A stretch of DNA of 64,000 bases from positions 372,001 through 436,000 of the forward strand of contig NZ_MVDI01000003.1 of assembly GCF_002939305.1 (NCBI RefSeq). Reading direction: 5' to 3'. The translations under genes were made by a program, and so were the position numbers. Origin of the DNA: Chroococcidiopsis sp. TS-821 (lineage in GTDB: Bacteria; Cyanobacteriota; Cyanobacteriia; Cyanobacteriales; Chroococcidiopsidaceae). Shown piece after piece: positions 1 through 9,131 of this stretch. How positions within the stretch are numbered: position 1 is the first letter of the stretch; every line of letters begins with the position of its first letter. Under the pieces are notes generated by a model, which saw nothing but the letters and a program-made list of their open reading frames with translations, was not told where the DNA came from and ran no database searches.

Positions 1-49
1 CGGGAATTCCTAAGTCAACTAATATGTCTTTTAGCGCATCCATGGTCAT
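1..49 (-). CDS. Partial 5' end of a gene, possibly an acyl carrier protein
   Basis: Only the first 16 codons are in the window, reading MTMDALKDILVDLGIP. The short amphipathic start followed by a helix ending in LGIP resembles helix 1 of an acyl carrier protein. It begins 62 bp after the stop of the upstream ketosynthase-like gene on the same strand, so it is probably co-transcribed with the two ketosynthase genes. A carrier protein is what a KS/CLF pair would need, but the phosphopantetheine serine is outside the window, so this is inference from position and a short match. Confidence 0.4.
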   Translation of the reverse strand, partial: MTMDALKDILVDLGIP

Positions 50-111
50 AGGTAGATACCTCAGTTATTTTGATTGTGGCGGTCATTGGTTTAGTGAAAA
101 GATTGGCGGTG

Positions 112-1320
112 TTACTTACCAATCACAAACGATGCATTCACTCCTTCGCGGGCACGGGAATTGACGAGTGCATAACGTACTGTGCGACTTTGCGGTTGCG
201 TCACAAAGTTGAGCCGACAATCGGGATCGGGTTCAGTTTGGCTCATTGTTGGTAATTGTTCGGTTTCCATTGCCAAGAGGCTACAAGCAACCTCCGTAAC
301 GCAACTTGCACCATAAAGATGACCGTAAAGTGCTTTGGGAACAGAAACTGCAACATCTGGTGCTTGCGCAAACACTGAAGAAATAGCTTCGCCTTCGATG
401 CGATCGCTTTGTTGCGTTCCGCAGCCCTCGGCTAGAATCACATCTATATCTTTAGGCTGAAGTTGTGCAGATTGAATCGCGCGTGTCATGCAGCGCTCGA
501 AGTGAACGCCACTGGTGGGATCGGTATCTGTCGTCATGCAACCTGAGACGACTTTACCGTAAATCTTCGCACCTCGATTGCGTGCGTGTTCTTCCGACTC
601 TAGCACTAAAACGGTACTTCCTTCACCTAATACTAACCCTGTGCGATTGCGGTCAAACGGTAAATAAGCTTTTTCGGGATCAGTTGCGGCGCTGACTTCT
701 CCGGTTTCGTAGTAACACGTCATTCCAAATCGCGTGATCGGTGCTTCTGAACCGCCAGCGATGACGACATCGTTAAATCCTTCTTGGATTGATTTGACGC
801 CAAAGTACAGTCCACTTGCGCCACTGGCGCGATCGCAAACAAAACTCTTACTATACCCGCGAATTCCATAGCGAATCGTTACATATCCTTGGGCGGCGGT
901 CGGAAACCACGCGGTGGCTTGCCAAGGATTTACCATCGTTGCGCCATCGTTATACAGTTCGTAAAATCCGCGTTCGCAGATATCCCAACCACCAGCATTA
1001 TTCCCAAACCAAACGCCAACGCGATACGAATCTTCCTGAGTTAAATCAAGCGCCGCATCTTGCAAGGCAAATTCGGTTGCAGCCAAGGCGTAGTGCGTAA
1101 ATCGATCTGTTTTGACAATAAAGCGACGCGGGATATAATCAGCTGGCTCAAACTCCGCAATCTCGCCCGCAACTTTAGTTGGAAAGTCTGTCGAATCAAA
1201 GCGGCTAATCTCGCGAATTGCCGATTTACCTGTACTCACATTCTGCCAAAATTCATCTTTGCCAATACCAGCAGGGTTGATAATCCCAATACCAGTAATT
1301 ACCACATCGTGTTTACTCAC
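112..1320 (-). CDS. Ketosynthase-fold protein lacking the catalytic Cys (KS-beta / chain-length-factor-like)
   Basis: A 402-residue beta-ketoacyl synthase-fold protein. The segment where active ketosynthases have the Cys nucleophile reads VCDRASGA, placing Arg at about residue 164 in the Cys position. The first catalytic His motif (NAHG in active enzymes) reads LAEGCGT, so His is replaced by Glu. The second His (YGH) is kept. Loss of Cys and one His in a full-length thiolase-fold protein next to an intact ketosynthase is the hallmark of KS-beta/chain-length factors, which pair with KS-alpha to set chain length. It starts with GTG, and the GTGAGTAA overlap with the preceding gene implies translational coupling. 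It could be a FabF-like paralogue with another role, but condensation by itself is unlikely. Confidence 0.8.
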   Translation of the reverse strand: MSKHDVVITGIGIINPAGIGKDEFWQNVSTGKSAIREISRFDSTDFPTKVAGEIAEFEPADYIPRRFIVKTDRFTHYALAATEFALQDAALDLTQEDSYRVGVWFGNNAGGWDICERGFYELYNDGATMVNPWQATAWFPTAAQGYVTIRYGIRGYSKSFVCDRASGASGLYFGVKSIQEGFNDVVIAGGSEAPITRFGMTCYYETGEVSAATDPEKAYLPFDRNRTGLVLGEGSTVLVLESEEHARNRGAKIYGKVVSGCMTTDTDPTSGVHFERCMTRAIQSAQLQPKDIDVILAEGCGTQQSDRIEGEAISSVFAQAPDVAVSVPKALYGHLYGASCVTEVACSLLAMETEQLPTMSQTEPDPDCRLNFVTQPQSRTVRYALVNSRAREGVNASFVIGK

Positions 1321-2587
1321 CTAACGACTCCTGATACTTTTTGAAAATTGCTGCCGAATGAATACCGCCGAAACCACTTGCCGTTAGTAGCGCCGTATTG
1401 ACCTCGGTAGAACGCGCTTCATTTGGTACGTAATCAAGGTCACAATTAGGATCGGGAAACTCGTAATTTGCAGTTGGATGAACAACCGAAAGTTCAATTG
1501 CGCCTAAAGTGGCTACAACTCCCACTAAACTTGCAGAAGAGAGCGAATGACCAATCATCGACTTGGTTGAGCTAATCGGTAAGCGGTAGGCTTTATCGCC
1601 TAGTACTTGCTTATAAGCATTCGTCTCAAATAAATCGTTTTGCGGTGTGGAACTACCGTGCGCATTGATATAATCAAGTTCTTCTGGTTCAACATTGCCA
1701 AGATGAAGCGTCCGTTCCATCACTGCTGCCATTGGAACTCCATGATCGGGAAGATCCGTCATGTGAAAGGCATTGCTGACGCTGTAGTAACTCACAACTT
1801 CGGCATAAATGTGCGCGTTGCGATTTAGCGCGTGTTCGAGTTCTTCTAGCACGAGTACCGCAGCAGCTTCGCTAATCACAAATCCACCGCGTTTAGCATC
1901 AAAAGGACGCGATGCTTTTTCTGGTTCGCAATCTGTTACCGAAAGCGAACCAATTACGTCAAGCGTTGCATACGTTAAGCTCGTCAGTGGCGCTTCGGAG
2001 GCTCCTGCAAGCATAACTTTGCATTCTCCAGAGCGAATCAGTTCAAAACTCAAGCCCAATGCGTCTAACCCCGCCGTGCAACCTGTTGATAGTGAAGTAC
2101 ACGGTCCTTGAAATCCATGCTTGCGTGCGAGTAACGCCGCAGGATAGTTGAACATCCCCGCGTTGTAAAAATTCTCACCTGTGGCGATGTGTTTTAACGG
2201 CTGGCTACCTTTTTCGCTACACCGTTCAAAGATTTTTTGAATCGTTGGCGTACCACCGATCGCTGACGAAAAGATAATTCCCAATGATTCGGGATCTTCT
2301 TGACTTAAGTCTAAACCTGAATCGGCGATCGCTGCTGTACCAGAGACAACGCCAAATTGCACGACTCGATCTTGTTCCACCAAGTGGTCGAACTCGGCTC
2401 CCGAACAGTAATCAGAAAGATCGAAATCAGCAACTCGACACAGCACTTTACTTTTAATTCCCATCGCCTCCATTTCTGGATCGGCTTGCAAATACGATTG
2501 TCCGCGAATTGCATTTTTCCAAAACTGCTCCTTACCGATTCCTAAAGGAGCAACAACACCAATACCTGTAATGACGACTCGTTTCAT
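1313..2587 (-). CDS. Beta-ketoacyl-ACP synthase, catalytically complete (KS-alpha-like)
   Basis: A 424-residue condensing enzyme of the FabF/KS-alpha type. The nucleophile motif STGCTAG puts the active Cys at about residue 170, and both catalytic His motifs are present (NAHGSSTP and SMIGHS). It would carry out decarboxylative Claisen condensation of malonyl-ACP with an acyl chain in the cytoplasm. I chose the ATG giving MKRVVITGIG, the canonical start of the fold, over an upstream in-frame ATG that adds ten residues. The stop overlaps the start of the KS-beta-like gene by 8 bp. It could serve fatty acid synthesis, but primary FabF does not normally come paired with a dead paralogue. Confidence 0.85.
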   Translation of the reverse strand: MKRVVITGIGVVAPLGIGKEQFWKNAIRGQSYLQADPEMEAMGIKSKVLCRVADFDLSDYCSGAEFDHLVEQDRVVQFGVVSGTAAIADSGLDLSQEDPESLGIIFSSAIGGTPTIQKIFERCSEKGSQPLKHIATGENFYNAGMFNYPAALLARKHGFQGPCTSLSTGCTAGLDALGLSFELIRSGECKVMLAGASEAPLTSLTYATLDVIGSLSVTDCEPEKASRPFDAKRGGFVISEAAAVLVLEELEHALNRNAHIYAEVVSYYSVSNAFHMTDLPDHGVPMAAVMERTLHLGNVEPEELDYINAHGSSTPQNDLFETNAYKQVLGDKAYRLPISSTKSMIGHSLSSASLVGVVATLGAIELSVVHPTANYEFPDPNCDLDYVPNEARSTEVNTALLTASGFGGIHSAAIFKKYQESLGE

Positions 2588-2678
2588 TCTTTGATTCTTA
2601 GTAAGAAAAGTTCTCAATATTATTTAGTTTTGTCGAGCTAATTTTTGTTCGGATACCACAATGCAGATATCGCACAGT

Positions 2679-3596
2679 TTAGCGGCACTGGGCAAGTTGC
2701 CGTAATCCTGCTAACTCGACAATTTCAGCGCAGTTGCTAGACCCCATGAGTCGTAGATGAATACCGCGAATGCCTTCTATAGCTTGCATCCCTTGAATAA
2801 GCTCTATCGTAACTCGCAGACTTTCTGACTTAGGATCGCTGTTGCGAATACGCTCTACTACTTCATTGGGTATATAAAATCCTGGTATCTTCTGTAAAAA
2901 CTCAAGTCCTTTCCAGCTACTAAAAGGAAAGACTGCTCCTATAAAGTGAACTCGTTTATGTAATCCTCGTTTGACAACTTCTGCCATCCATTGCTGCATG
3001 GAAGCTAAATCGAAAGTTGCTTGTAGTTGAATGTAACGCGCACCACGTGCAATTTTCGCTTCCAAAAGCGCCATGCTCTCCTCTAATTTATCTGGCGCGG
3101 TGCAGGGAACCGCAATAGTGCCTATATAAAAGTCAGGTGCTGGCGCGATCGCGTCCCCATTGAACATCTTGCCATGAGTTGTGAAGTTGTGGATGGCGGC
3201 GATCGCCTCAATTGCAGAAATATCATTGACCTCCTTCGCATCCGGATCGCTACCAATCGAGCAGGGATAGCCTCCTAAAATCATCACATTGCGAATTCCC
3301 AATGCTGCTAGCCCTAATAAGTCACTTTGCAAAGCAATTCGGTTTTTGTGACGTAGTGTGAGTTGCACAACAGGTTCAATTCCTAGTTGTTGAATTAAAT
3401 GTGCTGCTACAACATTAGATAACCGTGCTTGCGAAAGCGCGTTGTCATTTAAATGCACTACATCTACATGAGCAGCAATCTTTTCTGCTTTGCTAATCAA
3501 TGGCTTTATCTTGTAGTGTCGCGGTGGCGTTAGTTCAGCTGACACAACAAAATGACCAGCATTTAACAATGTTTGAAACTTATTTACAGCAATCAT
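2679..3596 (-). CDS. Methylenetetrahydrofolate reductase family protein
   Basis: A 305-residue TIM-barrel protein of the MetF family. The N-terminus has the family pattern VSAELTPPRH, where true MTHFRs have a catalytic Glu in an FEFFPP-type strand, then VHLNDNALS, and VMILGGYP at the position of the usual RGD segment. MTHFR makes 5-methyl-THF from 5,10-methylene-THF with FAD. The RGD motif is not conserved, so this may be the divergent branch often annotated only as MTHFR-like. It lies about 90 bp upstream of the ketosynthase pair on the same strand and may share its transcript. The exact substrate is uncertain. Confidence 0.7.
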   Translation of the reverse strand: MIAVNKFQTLLNAGHFVVSAELTPPRHYKIKPLISKAEKIAAHVDVVHLNDNALSQARLSNVVAAHLIQQLGIEPVVQLTLRHKNRIALQSDLLGLAALGIRNVMILGGYPCSIGSDPDAKEVNDISAIEAIAAIHNFTTHGKMFNGDAIAPAPDFYIGTIAVPCTAPDKLEESMALLEAKIARGARYIQLQATFDLASMQQWMAEVVKRGLHKRVHFIGAVFPFSSWKGLEFLQKIPGFYIPNEVVERIRNSDPKSESLRVTIELIQGMQAIEGIRGIHLRLMGSSNCAEIVELAGLRQLAQCR

Positions 3597-4630
3597 TGGT
3601 TAAATTTAATGCTTAAATCCCAACATGCCCTGCGAGTTATTCGCCTATTCAACGCATATCCATTTATTTATTTCTACATCAACTAACTTTGCTTGCTCAA
3701 ATCACCTTAATAATGAAATGTTTTGCAGTAGTTAGTCTTGTTGTTGCGCGTTGCTATTAGTACCAATCTCTAATTATCATTGCCTGGAATGATAATTCAA
3801 CTAAAAATGTCAATTACTCCTATTTACTACTTTATATTTTAGAAAGTTTAGAGAATAGTCTAGAGATTCTTTTGATTGAACTTAGAATGGGGCTAAAATT
3901 TTACAAAAAAATATGTACTCAAAGCTTGAGTTGTACGCCAGCAGAAATTTATCTGCTTTTTAGTAAGTCATCAAAAGACTCTATTTACTTAGAATTACTA
4001 TCGAATCTGATGTCAGAGCATCATTTACGAGATGACTTATAGTTTTGCATATCTCCCAAATTAATCAAGCCCCATTGAGGTTTAAAGATGTGTATTTTAT
4101 GTTGTTTTTGTGTATATCATGAATTTTGTGGCATTTTTCTAATAAGTTGTGGTTTCCCAGGAAATTTTAGTTTTTCTTAAGCTTTACAACTTGTTTTTTC
4201 CTTAACAAGCAATATTTACGTTCTAATCTCCCTTAAGGAAGAGGAAAAAAAATATTAAAGCAGGAAGGATAAGTATAATTTTGCTCTCCTACTTTGAGGC
4301 AAACAATAATTAGTCGAGTACTATAAGGACTTTAAGGAATAACGAATGACGGACGTCCAGTGTAAATAAATACCAAGCAAAGACGTAGAAATAATAGGTA
4401 ACAAATAACTTTGCTTATGAGACAGGCTTAATAATGTCACGATATTTTGGTAAATATGGAGACTTGGATAAGCATTAAAAGCTATTGATTGTTGTAGTGA
4501 ATACAAACTGAATAAGACTTTTATTATATAGTAGAAAAAACTAGCTTACTTGAGAGTTCTTTCCAAGCTGGTTTTCGAGACTTTTAGGCTAACTCTAAAT
4601 ATCATCAGTAGGGTTTTACTCATTGTAAAT
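3597..4630. other. 1.0-kb AT-rich intergenic region
   Basis: No convincing gene on either strand. A 61-codon minus-strand frame at 4321-4506 has no family look and no ribosome site. The region is clearly richer in A and T than its surroundings and has no HIP1 octamer. It holds one clean inverted repeat at 3772-3797. The leader of the NACHT gene lies at its right end and the MTHFR-like promoter at its left. I see nothing else. Confidence 0.6.
3772..3797. repeat. AT-rich 10-bp inverted repeat
   Basis: AATTATCATT and AATGATAATT are perfect reverse complements separated by GCCTGG. It has no T run, so it does not look like an intrinsic terminator. The half-site AATGATAAT resembles half-sites of Fur-family operators, but the halves point outward compared with the classic box. 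It lies about 175 bp upstream of the MTHFR-like start. A regulatory role is a guess. Confidence 0.4.
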
Positions 4631-7003
4631 ATGAAAGTACAAGCAGGGCGATCGCTAAAAGCATCACCGGAAGGACTCAACCGAGCCAATCGGGCTATGT
4701 TGATGTTTGCAACCAAACTTGACTTGGCAGATGAGTTAGAAGTCTCCCGCTCGACAGTGCAAAAGTTCTTTGCTGGTAAGCCAGTCGGGCGAGAAAACTT
4801 TCATAAAATCTGTCAAAGGTTGGAATTACCTTGGCAAGAGGTTGCTGAACTAGAAAATTGGGAGGAGGAAACCACTGAGTTAGGAGAAGAAGTTGAATTT
4901 ACTCAACTTGCGCTAACAAACTTAACAAAGTATAGTAGCCAATGTGACATAGACGTATTAGTACGCGAGGTACGCGATAAAGTACATACCGCGATTCAAC
5001 AAAGATGCGGGCTAATGCGGGTATTAGATATGTCACAGCCTGTTGAGTTAAACAATATATATACCAAAGTCAACATCCTCAAAAAAATTACGGGGCGACG
5101 CCGAATCGAACTCGCCGATTTGCTCAAAGTCTGCGCTATAGACGAATTTGACCGTCCAAACTTAGGAGAAGTTACTCAAAGCTCAATTTCTGGTTTAGAA
5201 GCACTGCAAGAGTATCCTAAGTTAGTCATATTGGGTAAACCAGGTGCAGGCAAAACAACTTTTTTGAAACATATTGCCTTGCAATGCATCAACGGAAAGC
5301 TACAAACTAACCGAGTCCCCATTCTAATCGCGCTCAAAGACTTTGCAGAAATACCCGAACAACCAAGCTTACAAGAGTACATAGCACAGCAGTTTACTAC
5401 CTGCGGCATCACAGAGAGCACCATCACAACTCAGATATTAAATCATGGTAGGGCGCTCGTCTTACTCGATGGACTCGACGAGGTGCAGGAGAAAGACTGT
5501 TATCGTGTTGTTCAAGAGATCCGCAATTTTGCAGCGCAGTTTCTTCATTGCCATTTTGTGCTAACTTGTCGAATTGCAACCCGCGAATACACCTTTGAGG
5601 AGTTTACTGAAGTAGAAATTGCGGATTTTGATGCAGAGCAAGTTGCTAGTTTTGCTCGCAACTGGTTTGCTTCACCAGCGGAAAGTGACAATTTTCTCCA
5701 GAAACTCCAAGAAAACGCTACGATTTGCGAACTAGCAACGAATCCATTACTCCTAACACTAATCTGTCTAGTATTTGTAGAAACGGCGAGTTTTCCTAGC
5801 AATCGCACGCAGTTTTACAAAGAGGGTATTAATTTATTGCTCAAAAAATGGGATGCCAAACGTAATATAGAGCGCGAGCAGGTTTATAAGAATTTGTCAG
5901 TGAAGCATAAGGAAGATCTGCTTAGCCAAATCGCTTACCAAACGTTTGAACAAGGTGAGTACTTCTTTCGGCAGCAAGAGCTAGAACAGTACATTGCTGA
6001 TTATATCCATAGCTTACCAAGTAGCGTGACAGCAACCCAGTCGTTGCAACTCGATACCGAGGTGATTCTTAAATCAATCGAAGCTCAACATGGGTTGTTA
6101 GTAGAACGCGCTAGGGGAATTTATTCGTTTTCGCACTTGACATTTCATGAATATTTCACGGCGCGGACAATTGTGAATAATTCCGATCCTGAAGCTTTAG
6201 AGCGAGGCTTACGACAACTCGTCAGTCATGTTACAGAGAAGCGCTGGCGGGAAGTCTTTTTATTCAGCGTGAGTATGTTACGAAATGCTGACTATCTACT
6301 GCTGTTGATGAAGCAATACGTCGATCAATTAATAGCAGCAGACGAGCAGTTACAAGCGTTTCTCGCTTGGGTTAGCCAAAAAGCTCGCAGTATGTGTTTG
6401 CACAAGTCGGTGCTTGTACGAGCTTTCTATTTTGACCTCGACTTAGCACGAACTTCTAATTTATTAAGTAGTACTTTAGAGTTGTCGCGGGCGCTAGAGC
6501 CAGCAATGACTCGGAAAATAAATGACGAGCTTGCGCTCGATCTTGCCCTCGATCGCATGCTGGCACTTAACTATGTGATTAAAAATACTCCCAAGCGAAT
6601 TTTGACTTTTAAGCGCGTTCTGGAGCGAGCAATCAACCGTGCTAGTATTGTCGATCCCAAGCTAGAGCACGAATTAGAAAAACTCAAAGCACAAGTATTC
6701 GACTCACTGCAAGAGAGTGAATTTGACCTGTGGTGGGAAGCCAACGGCGATGCTTGGATGGAACAATTAAAGGTAGTCTCGATTTCCTACCGCGATTTTG
6801 GCTACGATTGGCAATTTAGTAGTCAGCAGATGGAAACACTGAAACAATATTACGATGCTAACCAATTATTGATAGATTGCCTGAATAATAGCTGCTGTGT
6901 CAGTAATCGAGTGCGGCAAGAAATACAAGACAATTTGTTACTACCACTTTCCGAAATCAAAGCATTGTCACTTTGGTACAAAACTGCTTTTCAAGCAAGT
7001 TAA
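4631..7003 (+). CDS. HTH-NACHT NTPase with C-terminal helical Cys/His domain
   Basis: A 790-residue STAND-type NTPase. Residues about 12-70 form an XRE-like helix-turn-helix (DELEVSRSTVQKFFAGK). A linker follows, then the NACHT core with Walker A GKPGAGKTT near residue 201, Walker B VLLDGLDE near 276 and sensor-like FVLTCR. The helical C-terminus includes a CLHKS Cys/His patch like those of cyanobacterial NACHT proteins. I chose the ATG giving MKVQAGRSL; an upstream in-frame start would add 27 hydrophobic residues of non-family character. Bacterial NACHT proteins include anti-phage sensors, while HTH versions could also act as regulators. The TPR-like gene 24 bp downstream is a likely partner. 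A DNA-binding head on a NACHT body suggests ligand-gated DNA binding, which is inference. Confidence 0.85.
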   Translation: MKVQAGRSLKASPEGLNRANRAMLMFATKLDLADELEVSRSTVQKFFAGKPVGRENFHKICQRLELPWQEVAELENWEEETTELGEEVEFTQLALTNLTKYSSQCDIDVLVREVRDKVHTAIQQRCGLMRVLDMSQPVELNNIYTKVNILKKITGRRRIELADLLKVCAIDEFDRPNLGEVTQSSISGLEALQEYPKLVILGKPGAGKTTFLKHIALQCINGKLQTNRVPILIALKDFAEIPEQPSLQEYIAQQFTTCGITESTITTQILNHGRALVLLDGLDEVQEKDCYRVVQEIRNFAAQFLHCHFVLTCRIATREYTFEEFTEVEIADFDAEQVASFARNWFASPAESDNFLQKLQENATICELATNPLLLTLICLVFVETASFPSNRTQFYKEGINLLLKKWDAKRNIEREQVYKNLSVKHKEDLLSQIAYQTFEQGEYFFRQQELEQYIADYIHSLPSSVTATQSLQLDTEVILKSIEAQHGLLVERARGIYSFSHLTFHEYFTARTIVNNSDPEALERGLRQLVSHVTEKRWREVFLFSVSMLRNADYLLLLMKQYVDQLIAADEQLQAFLAWVSQKARSMCLHKSVLVRAFYFDLDLARTSNLLSSTLELSRALEPAMTRKINDELALDLALDRMLALNYVIKNTPKRILTFKRVLERAINRASIVDPKLEHELEKLKAQVFDSLQESEFDLWWEANGDAWMEQLKVVSISYRDFGYDWQFSSQQMETLKQYYDANQLLIDCLNNSCCVSNRVRQEIQDNLLLPLSEIKALSLWYKTAFQAS

Positions 7004-7026
7004 ACAATATTGAATAGGTAGAAATC

Positions 7027-7923
7027 ATGCTAGAAAACGAGTTGATGAATCTTGCTCGAAATCAAGAGTATGAAAAGATTATTAATGAATATCAAGGATA
7101 TGCGATCGCGTCAATTGCTGAAGTTGCAGACTTCTTACGTACAAAAGATGTCTATAAAGTAACTACCCTACTATATCAACACTTGTTGAAGCACCAGGAC
7201 ACACCAGACTTTCACTATGGAATCGGTCAATGCTACGGTAAAACTTACGACTATACAACTGCGCTGCACCACCTTGAACAAGCATTTAGTACAAATAGAA
7301 GCGAAGGCGCGAACTACTATGCCTATATTCTAGAGCGCAACTTTTTGATGGAGCGCGCTGATGAGTGGTATCAAAAAGCTTTACAAAATGGCTACGATAA
7401 TGACTTGTGGACACTCTCACACTATGCTTATTTTTTAGAAAAGTACAACCGTCTAGAAGCAGCAGAACAAGTTTACAACGATGTTTTGACTAAAAATCCT
7501 GCATACACTTGGGCAGTAAAAAGATATGCAATTTTTTTACTGAAGCAAAATGACTCTAATCGCTCTGTGCGGGTTATGCAAGATGCTTTGCAGAAATTTC
7601 CTCACAATCCTTTTGTCAAACTCAACTATCTAGAATATCTCATCATCCAAGATATGCTAGAAGAATATGACGAGTATTCTCAAAGCTTAGGTTGTGACGA
7701 ATTAGTTTTACCATTCCAAATACTCATCGATCTATTTGACTATTTTTGCTATTTCTTGCTCCAGGGTAAAACGAATAGTGAAAGGATCAAACTCTATGAA
7801 GAGAAAGTCAAAAAGTATAAAGATGGAATTCATCGAGATTTTGACGATTTAACCGAGCTACTGGCATCTAAGAATGGCAATCTCGTAGAGTGGAAGCGTT
7901 TAATTAACGCATTATTAGTTTAA
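7027..7923 (+). CDS. TPR-like helical repeat protein
   Basis: A 298-residue protein with no signal peptide or membrane segment. Residues about 55-190 carry tetratricopeptide-like helix pairs, for example YGIGQCYGKTYDYTTALHHL, EWYQKALQNG and AEQVYNDVLTKNPAYTWA. The last third is helical and charged without clear repeats. TPRs are protein-binding scaffolds. It starts 24 bp after the NACHT gene, so the two are probably one operon, and it may sense or recruit for the NACHT protein. No catalytic motif was seen. Confidence 0.75.
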   Translation: MLENELMNLARNQEYEKIINEYQGYAIASIAEVADFLRTKDVYKVTTLLYQHLLKHQDTPDFHYGIGQCYGKTYDYTTALHHLEQAFSTNRSEGANYYAYILERNFLMERADEWYQKALQNGYDNDLWTLSHYAYFLEKYNRLEAAEQVYNDVLTKNPAYTWAVKRYAIFLLKQNDSNRSVRVMQDALQKFPHNPFVKLNYLEYLIIQDMLEEYDEYSQSLGCDELVLPFQILIDLFDYFCYFLLQGKTNSERIKLYEEKVKKYKDGIHRDFDDLTELLASKNGNLVEWKRLINALLV

Positions 7924-8006
7924 TGTATAAGTAGCCTCGGTTTTGTATAAAGATGCGTTCAATGTAAGCAAGGATTTTAAGTAAGTCGAGTGTAGAAGTG
8001 AATCTT

Positions 8007-8417
8007 TCAACCTTTACCACGATGTCTTGCTTTGGCTTTTTGCCGCGCAATTAAGCGTTTTTGCGTTTTTTCAGCTTCTTTTTGCTCTTTAGTAACCACC
8101 TTCTTTTCTTTTTTTCGATTTTCTAACTCGCGTTGAATTACTTCTTGTGCCATTGTCGATACGCCTCTAACCGACTCTTTGGCAACTTCTCTTGCAAGGC
8201 GCTTAGGATTAACCTTTTTTTCTTCAGTTACATCCACTTCTATTACAGAAGTAGTGTTTTCTAGTATTTTAAATGCTGAATGAATCACAAATTGCAAAAC
8301 TTCGGGATCTTTAGGTTCTGAACCAAATATATGTCTTCCTGCTTTAAAATAACCTTCGTCGTTGATTTCAACGACGCCTTCCCAAAATTGACCGTTAAAT
8401 AAAATTGTTAGTTTCAA
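8007..8417 (-). CDS. YjdF family protein (DUF2992)
   Basis: A 136-residue protein beginning MKLTILFNGQFWEGVVE, with the family core RHIFGSEPKDPEVLQFV and a long, strongly basic Lys/Arg-rich C-terminal helix (KEQKEAEKTQKRLIARQKAKARHRGKG). YjdF proteins are best known from Bacillus, where many yjdF genes follow a riboswitch that answers to aza-aromatic compounds; the protein's own role is unknown. Here it stands alone, convergent with the NACHT/TPR pair. The preceding 345 bp are AT-rich and I could not recognise the yjdF RNA motif. Transfer from Firmicutes is possible but not shown. Confidence 0.85.
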   Translation of the reverse strand: MKLTILFNGQFWEGVVEINDEGYFKAGRHIFGSEPKDPEVLQFVIHSAFKILENTTSVIEVDVTEEKKVNPKRLAREVAKESVRGVSTMAQEVIQRELENRKKEKKVVTKEQKEAEKTQKRLIARQKAKARHRGKG

Positions 8418-8762
8418 TTTTTACTCCGATCGTCAATTTTTTAAATTTACAAGGCTTGAATTGAAATAAATAAGTATAATCCAACATGTATTAAAATTTC
8501 TGGAAACTCTTCAAGATTATCAAATATTTGTTTTACATAAATTAATCAGTACAAGCCATAATAACACATAAATAACCCAGAAAAAACATATAAAAAGACA
8601 TATTTTTGATAATTGATAGTATCATTTTTTGAATTAAAGCAAGAATTTAGTTTCCTATCTTTCTACATATCAAAAATTTTATTGATATGAAAAATTTTCA
8701 AAATTAAGCTTATTTCATCCTTTAATTGCAGGATTTGTACATCTTAGAAAGCACGCTAAAAA
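8418..8762. other. AT-rich intergenic region between divergent genes
   Basis: A 345-bp leader region for the leftward yjdF gene and the rightward glycosyltransferase. No gene is seen. It contains a perfect 8-bp inverted repeat, CATATCAA at 8666-8673 and TTGATATG at 8682-8689 with an 8-nt A/T spacer, about 75 bp before the glycosyltransferase start, which is a plausible operator. No riboswitch could be recognised by eye. Confidence 0.5.
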
Positions 8763-9131
8763 ATGAAAAAAGTAACAGTAATTATTCCGGCGTACAAAGT
8801 CGAAAAGTATATTGGTAGCGCAGTAGCATCAGTAATTGCCCAAACGTATCCTAATTGGGAGTTGTTGATTGTCGATGATGGTTCGCCGGATGCGAGTGTA
8901 GCAGTTTGCCAGCAGTTTGACGATCCAAGAATCAAGATTATTCGCCAAGCCAATCGTGGTGTTTCCGCCGCGCGCAACACAGGTATTCGTCACGCACAAG
9001 GTGAAGTCATCGCGTTTTTAGATGGCGACGATCTGTGGTTACCACAAAAGCTCGAAAAACATCTAGCACATCTCGAATCTTCCCCCAGCGTGGGTGTGAG
9101 CTTTAGCCGTTCCGCTTTTATTGATGAATCG
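8763..9131 (+). repeat. Near-identical direct repeat, copy 1
   Basis: This stretch matches 9792-10160 at a constant offset of 1029 bp with five substitutions found by eye. Identity starts a few bases before the ATG and stops abruptly after GATGAATCG. The sharp edge inside a coding region points to recent tandem duplication followed by divergence of the rest, or gene conversion confined to the catalytic domain. Confidence 0.9.

Noticed and set aside
4321-4506. 61-codon minus-strand frame in the AT-rich spacer
   Set aside because: No ribosome site, no recognisable motif, and such lengths arise by chance.
8418-8762. Possible yjdF riboswitch
   Set aside because: I could not trace the conserved paired elements by eye; a covariance-model search is needed, so it is not called.
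8756-8980. 74-codon minus-strand frame, also found nearly identical at 9755-10009
   Set aside because: Both are opposite-strand reads of the duplicated glycosyltransferase 5' end; the likeness comes from the duplication.
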